From: an uncultured Lachnospiraceae bacterium
GTDB taxonomy: Bacteria > Bacillota > Clostridia > Lachnospirales > Lachnospiraceae
Length of the DNA: 35,518 nucleotides
Reading direction: 5' to 3'
Assembly: GCA_910576975.1 (NCBI GenBank)
Contig: CAJTJY010000027.1
Location: 1-35,518, forward strand
Positions 22,937 to 31,955 of this stretch are shown piece after piece. Within the stretch, counting starts at the first letter, position 1. Each line of letters starts with the position of its first letter. Under the pieces are notes generated by a model, which did not search any database, had not been told where the DNA came from, and worked only from the letters and a program-made list of their open reading frames with translations. The position numbers and the translations under genes were made by a program.

Positions 22937-24235
22937 ATGGCGACGATTGACACTGCTTACCATTATTACCTAAGCACATATGCCAAACAGTCGGCATCCC
23001 GTTACGATTCGCACAAAAAAAGTGAATTGCGAAATATCTATAATAATATTGTAAAAATTAACAAAGATTCCCCTTTGTATAAGATAAAGCGTTCAGAGGA
23101 TGTCCAGAAATTTGCCATCGACATTAAGGAAAGCGCCCGTATCATCAAGAACGTGGTAGCCTCTCTCTCTGATGCAGAGGAAGGAATTGGAAATGCTTTT
23201 CAGAAAAAGCTTGCTTTTTCTTCTCAAGAGGATGTGGTCTCTGCCAATTATCTTGGAGACAACAAGTCTTCTGAAAATCAGGATAACTTTTTTATTGAAG
23301 TTCGCCAGCTTGCATCTTCCCAGATCAACCAGGGTTCTTTCTTGGATAAGAAAAGGTTAAATTTAAAGCCTGGTTCTTATTCTTTTGATCTTGAGAATAG
23401 TACGTCTGCTTATGAATTTCAGTTTACGGTTAATTCTGAAGATACGAATTTTTCTACCCAGAACAAGCTCGCCAATTTGATTACAAACGCAGATATTGGT
23501 TTAAAAGCATCCGTCGTGGAAAACGCAGATGGATTAAGCGCTTTACAAATTGAATCACTTTCCACAGGCATTAACCCCAACGACTTGTTTCTGTTTTCTA
23601 TCTCCCCCCAGGGAACGCATGACTCTATGGCTGCAATTGACACCTTAGGGATTGATCATGTTGTGCAGGAAGCACACAATGCTGTTTTTCTGCTTGACGG
23701 AACGGAACAGATGGCGTATGAAAATAAGTTTCGCTTGAACAATGATTTTGAATTGACACTCCATGGCGTCAGCCCCATGGGCAGGCCCGCCGTCATTGGA
23801 TTCAAGACCAATACGGACGCTATGACAGAGAATATCCAGACTCTGGTAGACTCTTACAACTCCGTACTTCACACGGCCAATAAATACTCCCTGACTCAGC
23901 CTCAGAGCGTGATGTTGTTCCGTGATATGAGCGGTACTGCTTTCGCTTATCAGAAGAGCCTTGAGAATATTGGTCTCATGGTTGAATCAAACGGCGAAAT
24001 TTCCATAAATAACGATCTATTGACGGAGACAGTCTCCAGTGACAATTATGAGGAGAAGCTTTCCGTTCTTAACGATTTTAAAAATGTTTTGAATATGAAA
24101 GCAAATAATGCTTCTCTTGACCCCATGCGTTATGTGGATAAGATTCTTGTAACTTATAAGAATCCTGGAAAGACATTTGCAACTCCTTACATTACCTCCA
24201 TCTATTCAGGTATGATGATGGATGAGATTTGTTAA
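22937..24235 (+). CDS. FliD-like flagellar cap protein
   Basis: 432-aa protein with features of flagellar hook-associated protein 2. An N-terminal helical region (1-85) is followed by a domain with FFIEVRQLASSQ (FliD-N-like), central beta-rich domains, and a C-terminal FliD-C region (MSGTAFAYQKSLENIGL, then EISINNDLL) that ends in PGKTFATPYITSIYSGMM, a typical FliD end. The usual N-terminal 'SGLASGMDT' start is missing and replaced by MATIDTAYHYYLSTYAKQ, so the call is FliD-like rather than standard FliD. The start at 22937 has GGAGGGG upstream; the open frame extends to 22808 but crosses the promoter. A strong terminator follows. Confidence 0.78.
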   Translation: MATIDTAYHYYLSTYAKQSASRYDSHKKSELRNIYNNIVKINKDSPLYKIKRSEDVQKFAIDIKESARIIKNVVASLSDAEEGIGNAFQKKLAFSSQEDVVSANYLGDNKSSENQDNFFIEVRQLASSQINQGSFLDKKRLNLKPGSYSFDLENSTSAYEFQFTVNSEDTNFSTQNKLANLITNADIGLKASVVENADGLSALQIESLSTGINPNDLFLFSISPQGTHDSMAAIDTLGIDHVVQEAHNAVFLLDGTEQMAYENKFRLNNDFELTLHGVSPMGRPAVIGFKTNTDAMTENIQTLVDSYNSVLHTANKYSLTQPQSVMLFRDMSGTAFAYQKSLENIGLMVESNGEISINNDLLTETVSSDNYEEKLSVLNDFKNVLNMKANNASLDPMRYVDKILVTYKNPGKTFATPYITSIYSGMMMDEIC

Positions 24236-24243
24236 TAATGATA

Positions 24244-24287
24244 CCCCCAAGAGTATTCTCAAAGAAACACTCTCGGGGGCTTATTTA
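24244..24287 (+). terminator. Terminator after the FliD-like gene
   Basis: CCCCC-AA-GAGT and ACTC-TC-GGGGG pair around a 14-nt loop (24244-24279), followed by CTTATTTA. It begins eight bases after the stop codon. Confidence 0.75.
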
Positions 24288-24329
24288 CGTCCTCTCCCAT
24301 AACAAAATGGAGAACTAGATTTACTCTCC

Positions 24330-24375
24330 GAAAAACGGAAGCGGAGGCGCAATCCCTTTTCGAGATCACGCCTCC
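24330..24375 (-). terminator. Terminator after flagellin
   Basis: On the minus strand GGAGGCG (24375-24369) pairs with CGCCTCC (24349-24343), followed after a few bases by five U residues (24335-24331). It closes the flagellin transcript and is convergent with the FliD-like terminator. Confidence 0.6.
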
Positions 24376-24466
24376 TAATATGTGCCGAGCTAGCAACATT
24401 CCCCTTATTAGAAATCACCAAACTTTTATATAAACCATCCCACCGGCTTATAACCTCTCATGCCTG

Positions 24467-25237
24467 TTACCGGAATAATTGTAACACTTTTCCATCCTCT
24501 TCTTGCTGCTTCTTCTGCATCATAAGACGATATTCCTGCAGCAAGTCGTTCTTCTTCATATCAGAAACCGCCTGACCGATATCTAAATCCTCGATCCTGC
24601 TGCGAGACGCCGTAGTATTCAAAGACGCATAAGAATTATAATTCATGGTATAACCCAATCGGTTATATGCAGCGCCCATCTCGCCTCTGGCTGACGATAC
24701 CATATCAATCGCATCATCGATTACCGAAAGGTCAAAATCTCCGGTCACATCAAAATCCTCAATGCCCAGAGCAGCCAAAGTTGCATTTGGCATATTGATA
24801 TCCATGCCGCTACCGTCTGGACCAGAAGCCACATGGGAACTTCCCATGCTTCCATCCAACAGGCTCATCGTATTGAATCTTGTATTTTTTGCTGCATCTG
24901 AAATCGCGCCTTTGAGCTGGTCAATCTCCTGCTGCATCATCTTTCGCTCTGAATCGCCATAAATCGCTGAGTTAGAAGCCTGTACGCCAAGCTCCCGGAT
25001 ACGCTGCAGCGAATCTGTAATCGAAGCCAATCCTCCCTCGGCAACATTTACCATGTCCTGAGAGGTAGCTGCATTCTTCTTACCTACGTCATATCCGTTG
25101 CTCTGTGACTGAAGCTTCTCAGCAATGGCAAGGCCTGCTGCATCATCAGCGGCGGAATTAATCCGTTTCCCGCTAGAAAGCTGCTGATAATTCTGGTATA
25201 AATTACTACTGACGCTATTCACATTCGAAATACTCAT
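24467..25237 (-). CDS. Divergent short flagellin
   Basis: 256-aa flagellin with no D2/D3 domain. The N-terminal D1 core QQLSSGKRINSAADDAAGLA and the C-terminal half (SARGEMGAAYNRL, SRIEDLDIGQAVSDM, ending VLQLFR) are conserved. The first D0 helix is about ten residues shorter than usual and starts MSISNVNSVSS instead of an M-x-x-NHN-type start. The last D0 helix carries an unusual charged stretch, KKQQEEDGK. GGGAGG precedes the ATG. Upstream are a palindrome and a possible weak sigma-28 promoter. It is the likely acceptor of the sugars made by the downstream glycosylation genes. Confidence 0.9.
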   Translation of the reverse strand: MSISNVNSVSSNLYQNYQQLSSGKRINSAADDAAGLAIAEKLQSQSNGYDVGKKNAATSQDMVNVAEGGLASITDSLQRIRELGVQASNSAIYGDSERKMMQQEIDQLKGAISDAAKNTRFNTMSLLDGSMGSSHVASGPDGSGMDINMPNATLAALGIEDFDVTGDFDLSVIDDAIDMVSSARGEMGAAYNRLGYTMNYNSYASLNTTASRSRIEDLDIGQAVSDMKKNDLLQEYRLMMQKKQQEEDGKVLQLFR

Positions 25238-25305
25238 CTGTGTTCCTCCCTTCTGAGCATTATATACTGCTATATCTCCTCTTCTTCTCCGAAATAATAT
25301 ATATG

Positions 25306-25324
25306 ATAAAAGTTACTCTTTTAT
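25306..25324 (-). promoter_or_regulatory. Palindrome and weak sigma-28-like elements upstream of flagellin
   Basis: ATAAAAG-TTACT-CTTTTAT is a perfect 7-bp inverted repeat. On the minus strand TAAA within it stands 14 nt before CATATAT, a 5-of-7 match to the SigD -10, so an operator overlapping a promoter is possible. Confidence 0.35.
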
Positions 25325-25349
25325 ATTATAACAAGCAAAATCACAAATA

Positions 25350-26519
25350 TCAAGTATTTATTTCCATTAATCTCCTTTTCGCCAATTGATGTTCTCCGCA
25401 TTTCTGATAATATTGCCTTGCCTGATCCAAATCCCCCAGGCACTCATGGATCACGCCGATATTATAATTAGCGGCATAGGAATTTACGCCTGCATTCCTA
25501 CAGTCATTATGAAGCAACGCCTTTTCAAATTCTGCGATTGCAGCGTCAAACCTGGCATTTTTCATATAGATTAATCCCATTAAAAATTGGAAATCCGCAC
25601 TGTGCCCAAATTCTTCGTAAATATTTTCAAAGAATAACGCCTTTTCCTCTTGCCCGCTATTAATCAGGGCATAGCCATAGGACTCCGTCATGTCGATCAC
25701 ATATTCCAGCTTTGGATTCAAATCATACGAAAGACCTCTTTCAAAATATCCGCATGACTTTTGATAATCGCCCGCCATATAATAGCTTTTACCAAGCTGG
25801 TAAATAAGATAGGGAATCTGCCCTTGCAGTTCTTCCATCTCTCCTGCACCAATATTTTCCAAGGTAATTCCCTCACGCTCCGCATACGCTTTGGCATCTG
25901 CAGACTCCCGGCGCAGACTTTCAAGCTCTTCCTGGACACGAGATAATTCCTGTTTCAACAGGAAAATATTTCTTTGTGTTTTTTTCTCGCGCTCCTCTGG
26001 AGACAGATCATAACCTGTATGTAAAAAAATCAGCGGCGACAGCCAGGTCTGATATTCCTTCCCCTGTCGCCCGGTAATCTGCTCATGAATCCTGCCTTTA
26101 TACTGGTAGTTTCTACGGTCAAAAATGCGGTTGATCCATTCTCTGTTTTCTTGCTTTACACCATCTCTGGAAAATACATTTCGCCTGCGTATACGCCCCA
26201 CCCAGTCAGGATGCTGGCGCACCAGTTCTAGAAACTTCTTTAACTCTGTTTCTGTGAGTGGCTCCAGAAATTCATCGCTGTCCACCACTAAAATTATATC
26301 ATTTTTGGCTTTAGAGACGCAAAAATTTTTCGCCGCTGAAAAATCGTCGCACCATGCAAAGTCATAAAGGCTGTCGGTATAATTCTGTGCAATCTCACGG
26401 GTCCTGTCCGTAGAACCCGTATCCACCACCACCAATTCAAATCCATAACCGGAAAGGCTGGCAAGGCAGCGTTCGATATTTTTTTCTTCGTTTTTTGTTA
26501 TGATGCATACTGATATCAT
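25350..26519 (-). CDS. GT2 glycosyltransferase with C-terminal TPR repeats
   Basis: 389 aa. The N-terminal GT-A domain has ISVCIITKNEEKNIERCL, VVDTGSTDRT and the DxD-like VVDSDEF metal site, then EWINRIFDRR and GRIHEQI, typical of SunS/WcaA-like transferases. A helical linker (about 185-225) leads to three or more TPR-like repeats (about 235-385). Enzymes of this form often modify proteins, with the TPR part holding the substrate. It lies right upstream of flagellin on the same strand, so flagellin O-glycosylation is a reasonable inference. It is the last gene of a four-gene glycosyltransferase set. Confidence 0.85.
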   Translation of the reverse strand: MISVCIITKNEEKNIERCLASLSGYGFELVVVDTGSTDRTREIAQNYTDSLYDFAWCDDFSAAKNFCVSKAKNDIILVVDSDEFLEPLTETELKKFLELVRQHPDWVGRIRRRNVFSRDGVKQENREWINRIFDRRNYQYKGRIHEQITGRQGKEYQTWLSPLIFLHTGYDLSPEEREKKTQRNIFLLKQELSRVQEELESLRRESADAKAYAEREGITLENIGAGEMEELQGQIPYLIYQLGKSYYMAGDYQKSCGYFERGLSYDLNPKLEYVIDMTESYGYALINSGQEEKALFFENIYEEFGHSADFQFLMGLIYMKNARFDAAIAEFEKALLHNDCRNAGVNSYAANYNIGVIHECLGDLDQARQYYQKCGEHQLAKRRLMEINT

Positions 26520-26588
26520 AAATTCCCATCCCTTTCTTTGGTGAACATTTCATCTCATTTTCATTATGAAATAAATATCTGGTTCCCG

Positions 26589-28127
26589 TCAAGATCTGAC
26601 AGCAGAAAAGAGGAATGTTTCTGCTTCATACAAGGGCCAAAGAGGGCTATCCTTTGTTCCACACAGCTTTAGAGCTGTTCTTTTTTCCTCTTCCGATAAC
26701 GCTGCCCTGCGGTATTGGAAGTCTCGAATCTGCAAGCGGCAGCAATTACACCATTTTGTAATATCTTCCAGCGAAGCTCCGCTGTCAGATTTCCTTTCTT
26801 TGATACACTGGGCATTAGAAACCGCAGCCAATAACTGCCCGCCTGTTTTTAATATGGAAGCCGCTTTCTCTAAGATTTCTTCGCCTTTGGAATTTAAGAT
26901 CTGGTCCAGAATGATAACGTCAAATTTCTCGTCCTCAGAATAATCTTTCAGAAAATCTCCCTGCACTACAGGAATGACCTGACCTGCAAGATGCGCCAGC
27001 AATTGATTCTTTTCTATGCCTAGCACTTTTGCTTGTGGATGCCTGCTCTCAATCCGTGCCAGAGTCGCCCCCAGCCTGCATCCAACTTCCAGCACGCAAA
27101 ATGATGAAGAGACAGGCGAAATCATGTCTATGAGCGCTGTTTCCACCCGGCTTGCGGGAATCAAGTCCATGCCATACTTTTGTTCCAGCTTTCTGCTGTT
27201 CTCTTTTAATAGCTGCACATATTGGTCTGGCATTTGCTGGAAGCTTTTTCCTCCATAGTGGAATATAAAGCTGTTCTTTACCAAACGAAGCTGATATCCT
27301 GCAAGGAGCAGGCGAATGCTCAAATCGTTGTCTTCAAAATTCCCAGGGGAAAAACGAGGATCTAAAAATTCATGTGGATCTTTCTTAGACAACTCTGGTT
27401 CCTGTTCCAAAAGCGCATTCAGCGCAGCCCTTTTGATCAGCATGGCGAATCCTACCAGCCAGCTCTTCTTTTCCAAAAAATGATCCATAGGCGCATTATT
27501 CTCCCTCGCAAAATCCAGCCATTGCTGCGTGGTATCAAACTGCTGCGCCACCTGCTGGTAATTTACCACATTATTCGATACGCTCCCGGTCGCACCAATG
27601 CCTTCCTCCTGGTATAATCCCATACGCAGCCAAAAAACGGCGTTCTCTGGCACCAGCGTATCATTGTTGAGCAGCAAAATATCCGAAGATTTTTCCGCCA
27701 ACGCAATTCCCTGGTTGCAGCCGCAGGGAAATCCCTGATTCTCCTGATTTTCCAGTAAATGAACATCTTTCTGCTGCCGCAGCCACTGCAAGGCGCCGTC
27801 AGAGGAGGCATTATCCACCACCACAAGTTCATAACTTTGCGGATGGTTCTGCTGCCGGATGCTCTCAATACAGGCACGGGTGAGCTCTGCGTGATTATGG
27901 GACAATATTACGATTGCCGTCTTGGCAACAGCAAATCCTGGCTGATGTTCCAAAATCTCCATCTGCGCCCTGCATGCTCTGCAGAATTCCTCGGTTTCAG
28001 CCCCGTATGGCTCCCTTTGGCAATGAAAGAGCGCATTTTCATAACACAGCCAGGACTGATTGCCATTTTTCTCTCTATATTTTTCTGCAAGCTCTTGATA
28101 GATCCTGCTCTGCTTTTCGATAGACAT
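26589..28127 (-). CDS. Fused GT2 glycosyltransferase and SAM methyltransferase
   Basis: 512-aa two-domain enzyme. Residues about 70-315 form a GT2 domain with AIVILSHNHAELTRACIESI, VVVDNASSDG, LLLNNDTLVP and FEDNDLSIRLLLAGY. Residues about 330-510 are a class I methyltransferase domain with CVLEVGCRLGATLARI (motif I), a VLGIEKN motif II, FDVIILDQIL and ILKTGGQLLA. A short helical segment with Cys residues precedes them. It could add and methylate a sugar on the same glycan. It starts 11 nt after the preceding gene's stop. Confidence 0.85.
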   Translation of the reverse strand: MSIEKQSRIYQELAEKYREKNGNQSWLCYENALFHCQREPYGAETEEFCRACRAQMEILEHQPGFAVAKTAIVILSHNHAELTRACIESIRQQNHPQSYELVVVDNASSDGALQWLRQQKDVHLLENQENQGFPCGCNQGIALAEKSSDILLLNNDTLVPENAVFWLRMGLYQEEGIGATGSVSNNVVNYQQVAQQFDTTQQWLDFARENNAPMDHFLEKKSWLVGFAMLIKRAALNALLEQEPELSKKDPHEFLDPRFSPGNFEDNDLSIRLLLAGYQLRLVKNSFIFHYGGKSFQQMPDQYVQLLKENSRKLEQKYGMDLIPASRVETALIDMISPVSSSFCVLEVGCRLGATLARIESRHPQAKVLGIEKNQLLAHLAGQVIPVVQGDFLKDYSEDEKFDVIILDQILNSKGEEILEKAASILKTGGQLLAAVSNAQCIKERKSDSGASLEDITKWCNCCRLQIRDFQYRRAALSEEEKRTALKLCGTKDSPLWPLYEAETFLFSAVRS

Positions 28128-28138
28128 CGTTTTACCTC

Positions 28139-29311
28139 CTAGCTTTCCACCCCTGCAAGTTGCATCATTTTCTTTACCTGCGCTTCATAGGAATATAGTT
28201 GCCGCACTTTCTGAAAACCGCGAAATGCAATCTCCTGCCGTTCTTTTTCATGCTCCAGATAATACAAAGCCTTTTCCTGCATTTCCTGTAAGCTTCCAAA
28301 CAGCGCAAGATCTTTGCCATCCTCAAACTGTTCTGCAAGCTCTGGCTGATAATTAGATAGCAAAAATCCTCCCGCACCCATAATGTCCAGTGCCCGCAAG
28401 GGGATTCCACTCTCAATTGAGCGAAGCGTCATATTTAGATTAATTGCCGTTTTGCGAAAGACGCTTGGCATCTCTGTCATGTACTCCACGGTTCCACCTG
28501 CCTTGGCGCCTGGAATCATTGCCATGTCAGACGCCGTATACAACGTTACCGGACAGATTTTGGAAAGACCGATCAGCATTCGCATCCGCTCCTGCGAGGT
28601 TATCTTGCCATTGAGCATAGCTGCGTACAGTTCTTCTTTCCCTGCCAGATAAGACACAGGCAGTTCCATAAGCAGATATGCATTCATGCGCTCCACGATC
28701 TCTTTGGTTAACATCTCTTTCACAAAATTGTACCCATAAATTCGTTGTTGCGCTTCCATGGTCCCTTCCAGATATCCTTTGAGATCATCCGGCAAATACT
28801 GAATTTGGTCATAGAGGTTATTCTCATAAAGACTCCCGACAAAGCTGACCTCATTCCCTGTCTCTGCGGCAAAATCAGGCTGCGGCTTCGGTTCTCCCAA
28901 CAGCCTGCAGAGCCTGCCGGCATTTACCGCCAGCGCAAGATGATGCACATGCAAAAGCCCAAAGCTTGAGAGCGTCAGATACTGCGCCCGGTCAAACACA
29001 AAAATATAATTATATGCGCTTTTCACCGCTGGAGAATACAAGGTCCAATGAGGACAGTCATACACCCATGAAATATATTTGATTCGATATTTCTCTGCCG
29101 TTTTTGCGATCATCGGAAAAAAGTTAAAAGAAAAGATGCAGTCGCACTGATATTGCTGCAGCACGCCAAAAAATTGACTCAAAAAAGCCTCATCTTCCTC
29201 ATAATCCTTAAAAGGAATATTGCATTTCACCACCTCGTACCCCAGGGAAATTAAAGTCTCTTCCATATCTTCCTGAGAGTTTTCAAACCAGGTATAATAT
29301 AAAATCCTCAT
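28139..29311 (-). CDS. CgeB-like glycosyltransferase
   Basis: 390-aa GT-B-like protein of the CgeB/DUF3880 group. It starts MRILYYTWFENSQEDMEETL, carries ISWVYDCPHWTLYSP and ends with a glycosyltransferase group 1 C-terminal domain (NLNMTLRSIESGIPLRALDIMGAGGFLLSNY). CgeB acts in spore-coat sugar decoration in Bacillus, but in clostridia this family is also common in flagellin glycosylation loci, which fits here. It lies 4 nt after the previous gene. Confidence 0.82.
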   Translation of the reverse strand: MRILYYTWFENSQEDMEETLISLGYEVVKCNIPFKDYEEDEAFLSQFFGVLQQYQCDCIFSFNFFPMIAKTAEKYRIKYISWVYDCPHWTLYSPAVKSAYNYIFVFDRAQYLTLSSFGLLHVHHLALAVNAGRLCRLLGEPKPQPDFAAETGNEVSFVGSLYENNLYDQIQYLPDDLKGYLEGTMEAQQRIYGYNFVKEMLTKEIVERMNAYLLMELPVSYLAGKEELYAAMLNGKITSQERMRMLIGLSKICPVTLYTASDMAMIPGAKAGGTVEYMTEMPSVFRKTAINLNMTLRSIESGIPLRALDIMGAGGFLLSNYQPELAEQFEDGKDLALFGSLQEMQEKALYYLEHEKERQEIAFRGFQKVRQLYSYEAQVKKMMQLAGVES

Positions 29312-29315
29312 TTCT

Positions 29316-30371
29316 TCATCCTTCTAGCATCGTATGCTTTCTAATCACTTGTTGCGCCGCTTTCGAAGCTTCTGGGCAGCTTCCCGCATCGTCTGGCGCA
29401 TACTTTTTGCGGCGCAGCCAGAATTTTACTCTGAGATATTTCTGATATGCCTGGGCAAAAGACCCGCAGTCATACAGAAAGCCTTGCGGCGCGGCAACGC
29501 CCTCTTTTGACTCTTGCTCCAGGATTTCCAGTATATTTTTCAAAACTGCCGTCTCCGTGTCAAAAAAGCGCTCGTCCTCAAGCTTCTTAAGCATTTCTCG
29601 CACTTTCTGCGCCTCTCCTAAAAACAACAACGCTTTCCATTGTTCCTGAATCTCCATCATCAATCGGAAGCGTTCCTGGTATTCTTGAGGATAGACCGGG
29701 GACTGTCCGCCATAGTCTGGCAGATTTTCTCGATAAACTTTCAAAAATGCTTGCCACGCCTCATCGTAAGCAGTTAAATTCAAGTAGCCGCAGTCATGGA
29801 TGCACCTTGGCTTAGGCTGTTGTGGAATCCAGATTTCATACCCGGCTTTCTGGAATTCCAAAGACAATGATATGTCATAGAAATCCCATCCGCCCAGCGC
29901 ATCCTGCCGCCAAGGCAAGTCTTTGCTTGTCATTAAGAACATCCCGTCGAGAACTGCCGCCTGTCTCTCACTGCAGTCCAGTTGATTCTGAAATGCCTTT
30001 TTCTCACTGCACCCGACGACATTTCCCAAATCCCAGCTGCGGTAAAACCTCCGGTCTTTGGATACACTGCCTGCTCCCAGCACCCCGGCAAGCCCTGCCC
30101 GGGGATGCCTTTCAAACAAGCTTATCATATCCGTTAAAATATCTCGATCAATGAGAAATACATCCTGATGCATATAAACCTTATACTCCGCATCAGACTG
30201 TGCCATTGCCTGCTGGTATCCCTGATAGATAGAGGCTGCATCACGCACTGGATAAACCTCCAGCTCAAATCCTTCTGGCAGGCAAAGACGGCTGATATAA
30301 AAGAGACATTCCTTATAATAAGTCTCGTCATTGACACAGATGATACACGCAATCTTCCTGTTTCGCATCAT
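29316..30371 (-). CDS. Glycosyltransferase family protein (GT2-like)
   Basis: 351 aa. It has a GT-A core with IACIICVNDETYYKECLFYI, an EYKVYMHQDVFL segment where the nucleotide-sugar DxD site would be, and DGMFLMTSKDLPW plus GWDFYDISLSLEFQKAGYE as the acceptor and catalytic region. This matches the 'streptomycin biosynthesis StrF'-type GT family. A basic helical C-terminal third (about 235-351) is less conserved. The ATG has AAAGGA upstream. It is the first gene of the glycosyltransferase set and is divergent from the GT2 gene on the plus strand. Confidence 0.78.
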   Translation of the reverse strand: MMRNRKIACIICVNDETYYKECLFYISRLCLPEGFELEVYPVRDAASIYQGYQQAMAQSDAEYKVYMHQDVFLIDRDILTDMISLFERHPRAGLAGVLGAGSVSKDRRFYRSWDLGNVVGCSEKKAFQNQLDCSERQAAVLDGMFLMTSKDLPWRQDALGGWDFYDISLSLEFQKAGYEIWIPQQPKPRCIHDCGYLNLTAYDEAWQAFLKVYRENLPDYGGQSPVYPQEYQERFRLMMEIQEQWKALLFLGEAQKVREMLKKLEDERFFDTETAVLKNILEILEQESKEGVAAPQGFLYDCGSFAQAYQKYLRVKFWLRRKKYAPDDAGSCPEASKAAQQVIRKHTMLEG

Positions 30372-30439
30372 GCTTTCCTTTCTTTCTCTGTCATTTTATG
30401 ATATCATGAACACAATCAATCTTAAAAAAGGAGCCTGTT

Positions 30440-31462
30440 ATGAACCATTCACCCATTGTTTCCATTATTGTTCCCTGTTATAATTCCGCCCCTTATCTTT
30501 CCGCCTGCATAGACAGCCTCAAAAACCAGTCTCTGGGCATGGACTGTCTTCAGTTAATTTTTGTCGATGACGCATCTTCTGACCATACGCTTGACATCTT
30601 ACGTGCGTTCGAATCTAGTTATCCTGACCAAGTTCTGCTGCTGCCTCTTTCCCAAAATCAGGGGCAGGGCTTTGCAAGAAATCTTGCTCTCACTTACGCT
30701 CTTGGCACTTACGTCCTCTATGTGGATGCCGACGACCTTATTGCGCCTTATGCGCTGGAACTGCTATTGAACCAGGCCTCCCGTCTATGCTGTGAAATGC
30801 TGGAATTTGATTTTGTGCGTACGCTGCAGCCGTGGGTTCCATTTTCAGACGCCTGCAACGCTGTTGCCACCGTTTATCAAGTGAAAAACGCCGCCAGCCG
30901 GCAAGTGTTCTGTACCTCCGTCCCCAGATACGGCACGATCTGCAATAAACTGTACCGCCGGGAATTCCTGACAGAGCACGATGTCCACAATGCAGAACAT
31001 CTAGCTCACGAGGACACCCTGTTTTCCCAATTGGCTTCTTTCTATGTAAAAACCTATGCTTATCTCCCGGTTCCATGTTATTTTTACCGCCCCAATCCAA
31101 ATAGCACCATGTTAAAAAGCAAAAAAGACGATTTCCGTCAATTTGACCGTCTTAAGGTACAGCTTCAATTTTTGGAAGAATGCCAAAAACGGGAACTTTT
31201 TAAAGATCACTATCTTGCCATTGAAGCGATGTTTCTACGCACGTACTACATGGACACGCTGCTATTCGTCCTAGAGCGCTTTGAAACCGCGCCCATTGCC
31301 AGACTCCAGGAAATGCAAGATACTGTGCGCGCCTGCTTTCCTTCCTGGCAGGACAATCCTTTTCTCTTGCATCGGCAGACGGCTCTGGAACAGCTGCTGC
31401 TTTCCACATTGGAACACCCATTCACCATAGAAACATTTGATTCTTTAAAAAACGCTATCTAA
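30440..31462 (+). CDS. GT2 glycosyltransferase
   Basis: 340-aa enzyme with VSIIVPCYNSAPYLSACIDSL, LIFVDDASSDHT and DxD motif YVDADDLI, then FCTSVPRYGTICNKLYRREFL and HEDTLFSQLASFY. No membrane anchor is visible. AAGGAG stands six bases before the ATG. It is transcribed divergently from the four-gene glycosyltransferase set, with only about 68 bp between them, so they may share control. It ends at a bidirectional terminator. Acceptor and sugar are unknown. Confidence 0.88.
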   Translation: MNHSPIVSIIVPCYNSAPYLSACIDSLKNQSLGMDCLQLIFVDDASSDHTLDILRAFESSYPDQVLLLPLSQNQGQGFARNLALTYALGTYVLYVDADDLIAPYALELLLNQASRLCCEMLEFDFVRTLQPWVPFSDACNAVATVYQVKNAASRQVFCTSVPRYGTICNKLYRREFLTEHDVHNAEHLAHEDTLFSQLASFYVKTYAYLPVPCYFYRPNPNSTMLKSKKDDFRQFDRLKVQLQFLEECQKRELFKDHYLAIEAMFLRTYYMDTLLFVLERFETAPIARLQEMQDTVRACFPSWQDNPFLLHRQTALEQLLLSTLEHPFTIETFDSLKNAI

Positions 31463-31472
31463 CGGTATATTC

Positions 31473-31526
31473 AAAAAATGTTCCAGGACTGCTTTGCTTT
31501 TTATAAATGCAATCCTGAAACATTTT
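31473..31526 (+). terminator. Bidirectional terminator between convergent genes
   Basis: AAAATGTT-C-CAGGA-C-TGC pairs with GCA-A-TCCTG-A-AACATTTT around a 16-nt loop, with A-rich and T-rich flanks on either side. It serves the GT2 gene (plus) and the 121-aa gene (minus). Confidence 0.78.
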
Positions 31527-31551
31527 ATTTTGCGCTTCTTGCGTGTCTGTT

Positions 31552-31917
31552 CTATGCCAAAGCCTTTGCAATATATTCTTCCAGCTTTTCAACAAATGGA
31601 AGCAATTCTTCTTCGACCACCTGCGCCAGCTTCCTTTCTTCTTGGGAAGTATATGCGTCATTGACATGAGAAATCATCTCATTCAGCTTTTCCTTGGACA
31701 CCTGCTCTTCTTTCTCATTCAGCAGTTCCATGGTTCCATTGATTACCTGAAGCTCCCAGTTCACGCCCCGCAGAATGTGATCAATATATTCCTGGGTATC
31801 TTCTTTCTTTTCACCATTCAATTCTGGAAGGACTTCCTTCAATGCCTTACAAATCTTTGGATTATAGTCCTTTAATGCCTCCAAAGCCTCCACTTGCTCT
31901 TTACGATTATCTTCCAT
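31552..31917 (-). CDS. Acidic helical protein of unknown function
   Basis: 121 aa, rich in Glu and Lys, predicted almost entirely alpha-helical, with heptad-like stretches (EQVEALEALK, VEEELLPFVEKLEEYIAKAL). No signal peptide, Cys or membrane segment is present. I do not recognise the family. AAAGGA lies 11 nt before the ATG. It has its own sigma-28-like promoter, which places it with late flagellar genes, and size and character would fit a small export chaperone, but this is inference only. It lies between the pse genes and the glycosyltransferases. Confidence 0.7.
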   Translation of the reverse strand: MEDNRKEQVEALEALKDYNPKICKALKEVLPELNGEKKEDTQEYIDHILRGVNWELQVINGTMELLNEKEEQVSKEKLNEMISHVNDAYTSQEERKLAQVVEEELLPFVEKLEEYIAKALA

Positions 31918-31955
31918 GATATCTTCGTCCTTTCTTGTAAAGTGTACTAGTATAT

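Noticed and set aside
30398..30407. ATGATATCAT palindrome between divergent glycosyltransferase genes as an operator
   Set aside because: Only ten A+T-rich bases, with no clear promoter elements at proper spacing on either strand, so support is too weak for a feature.
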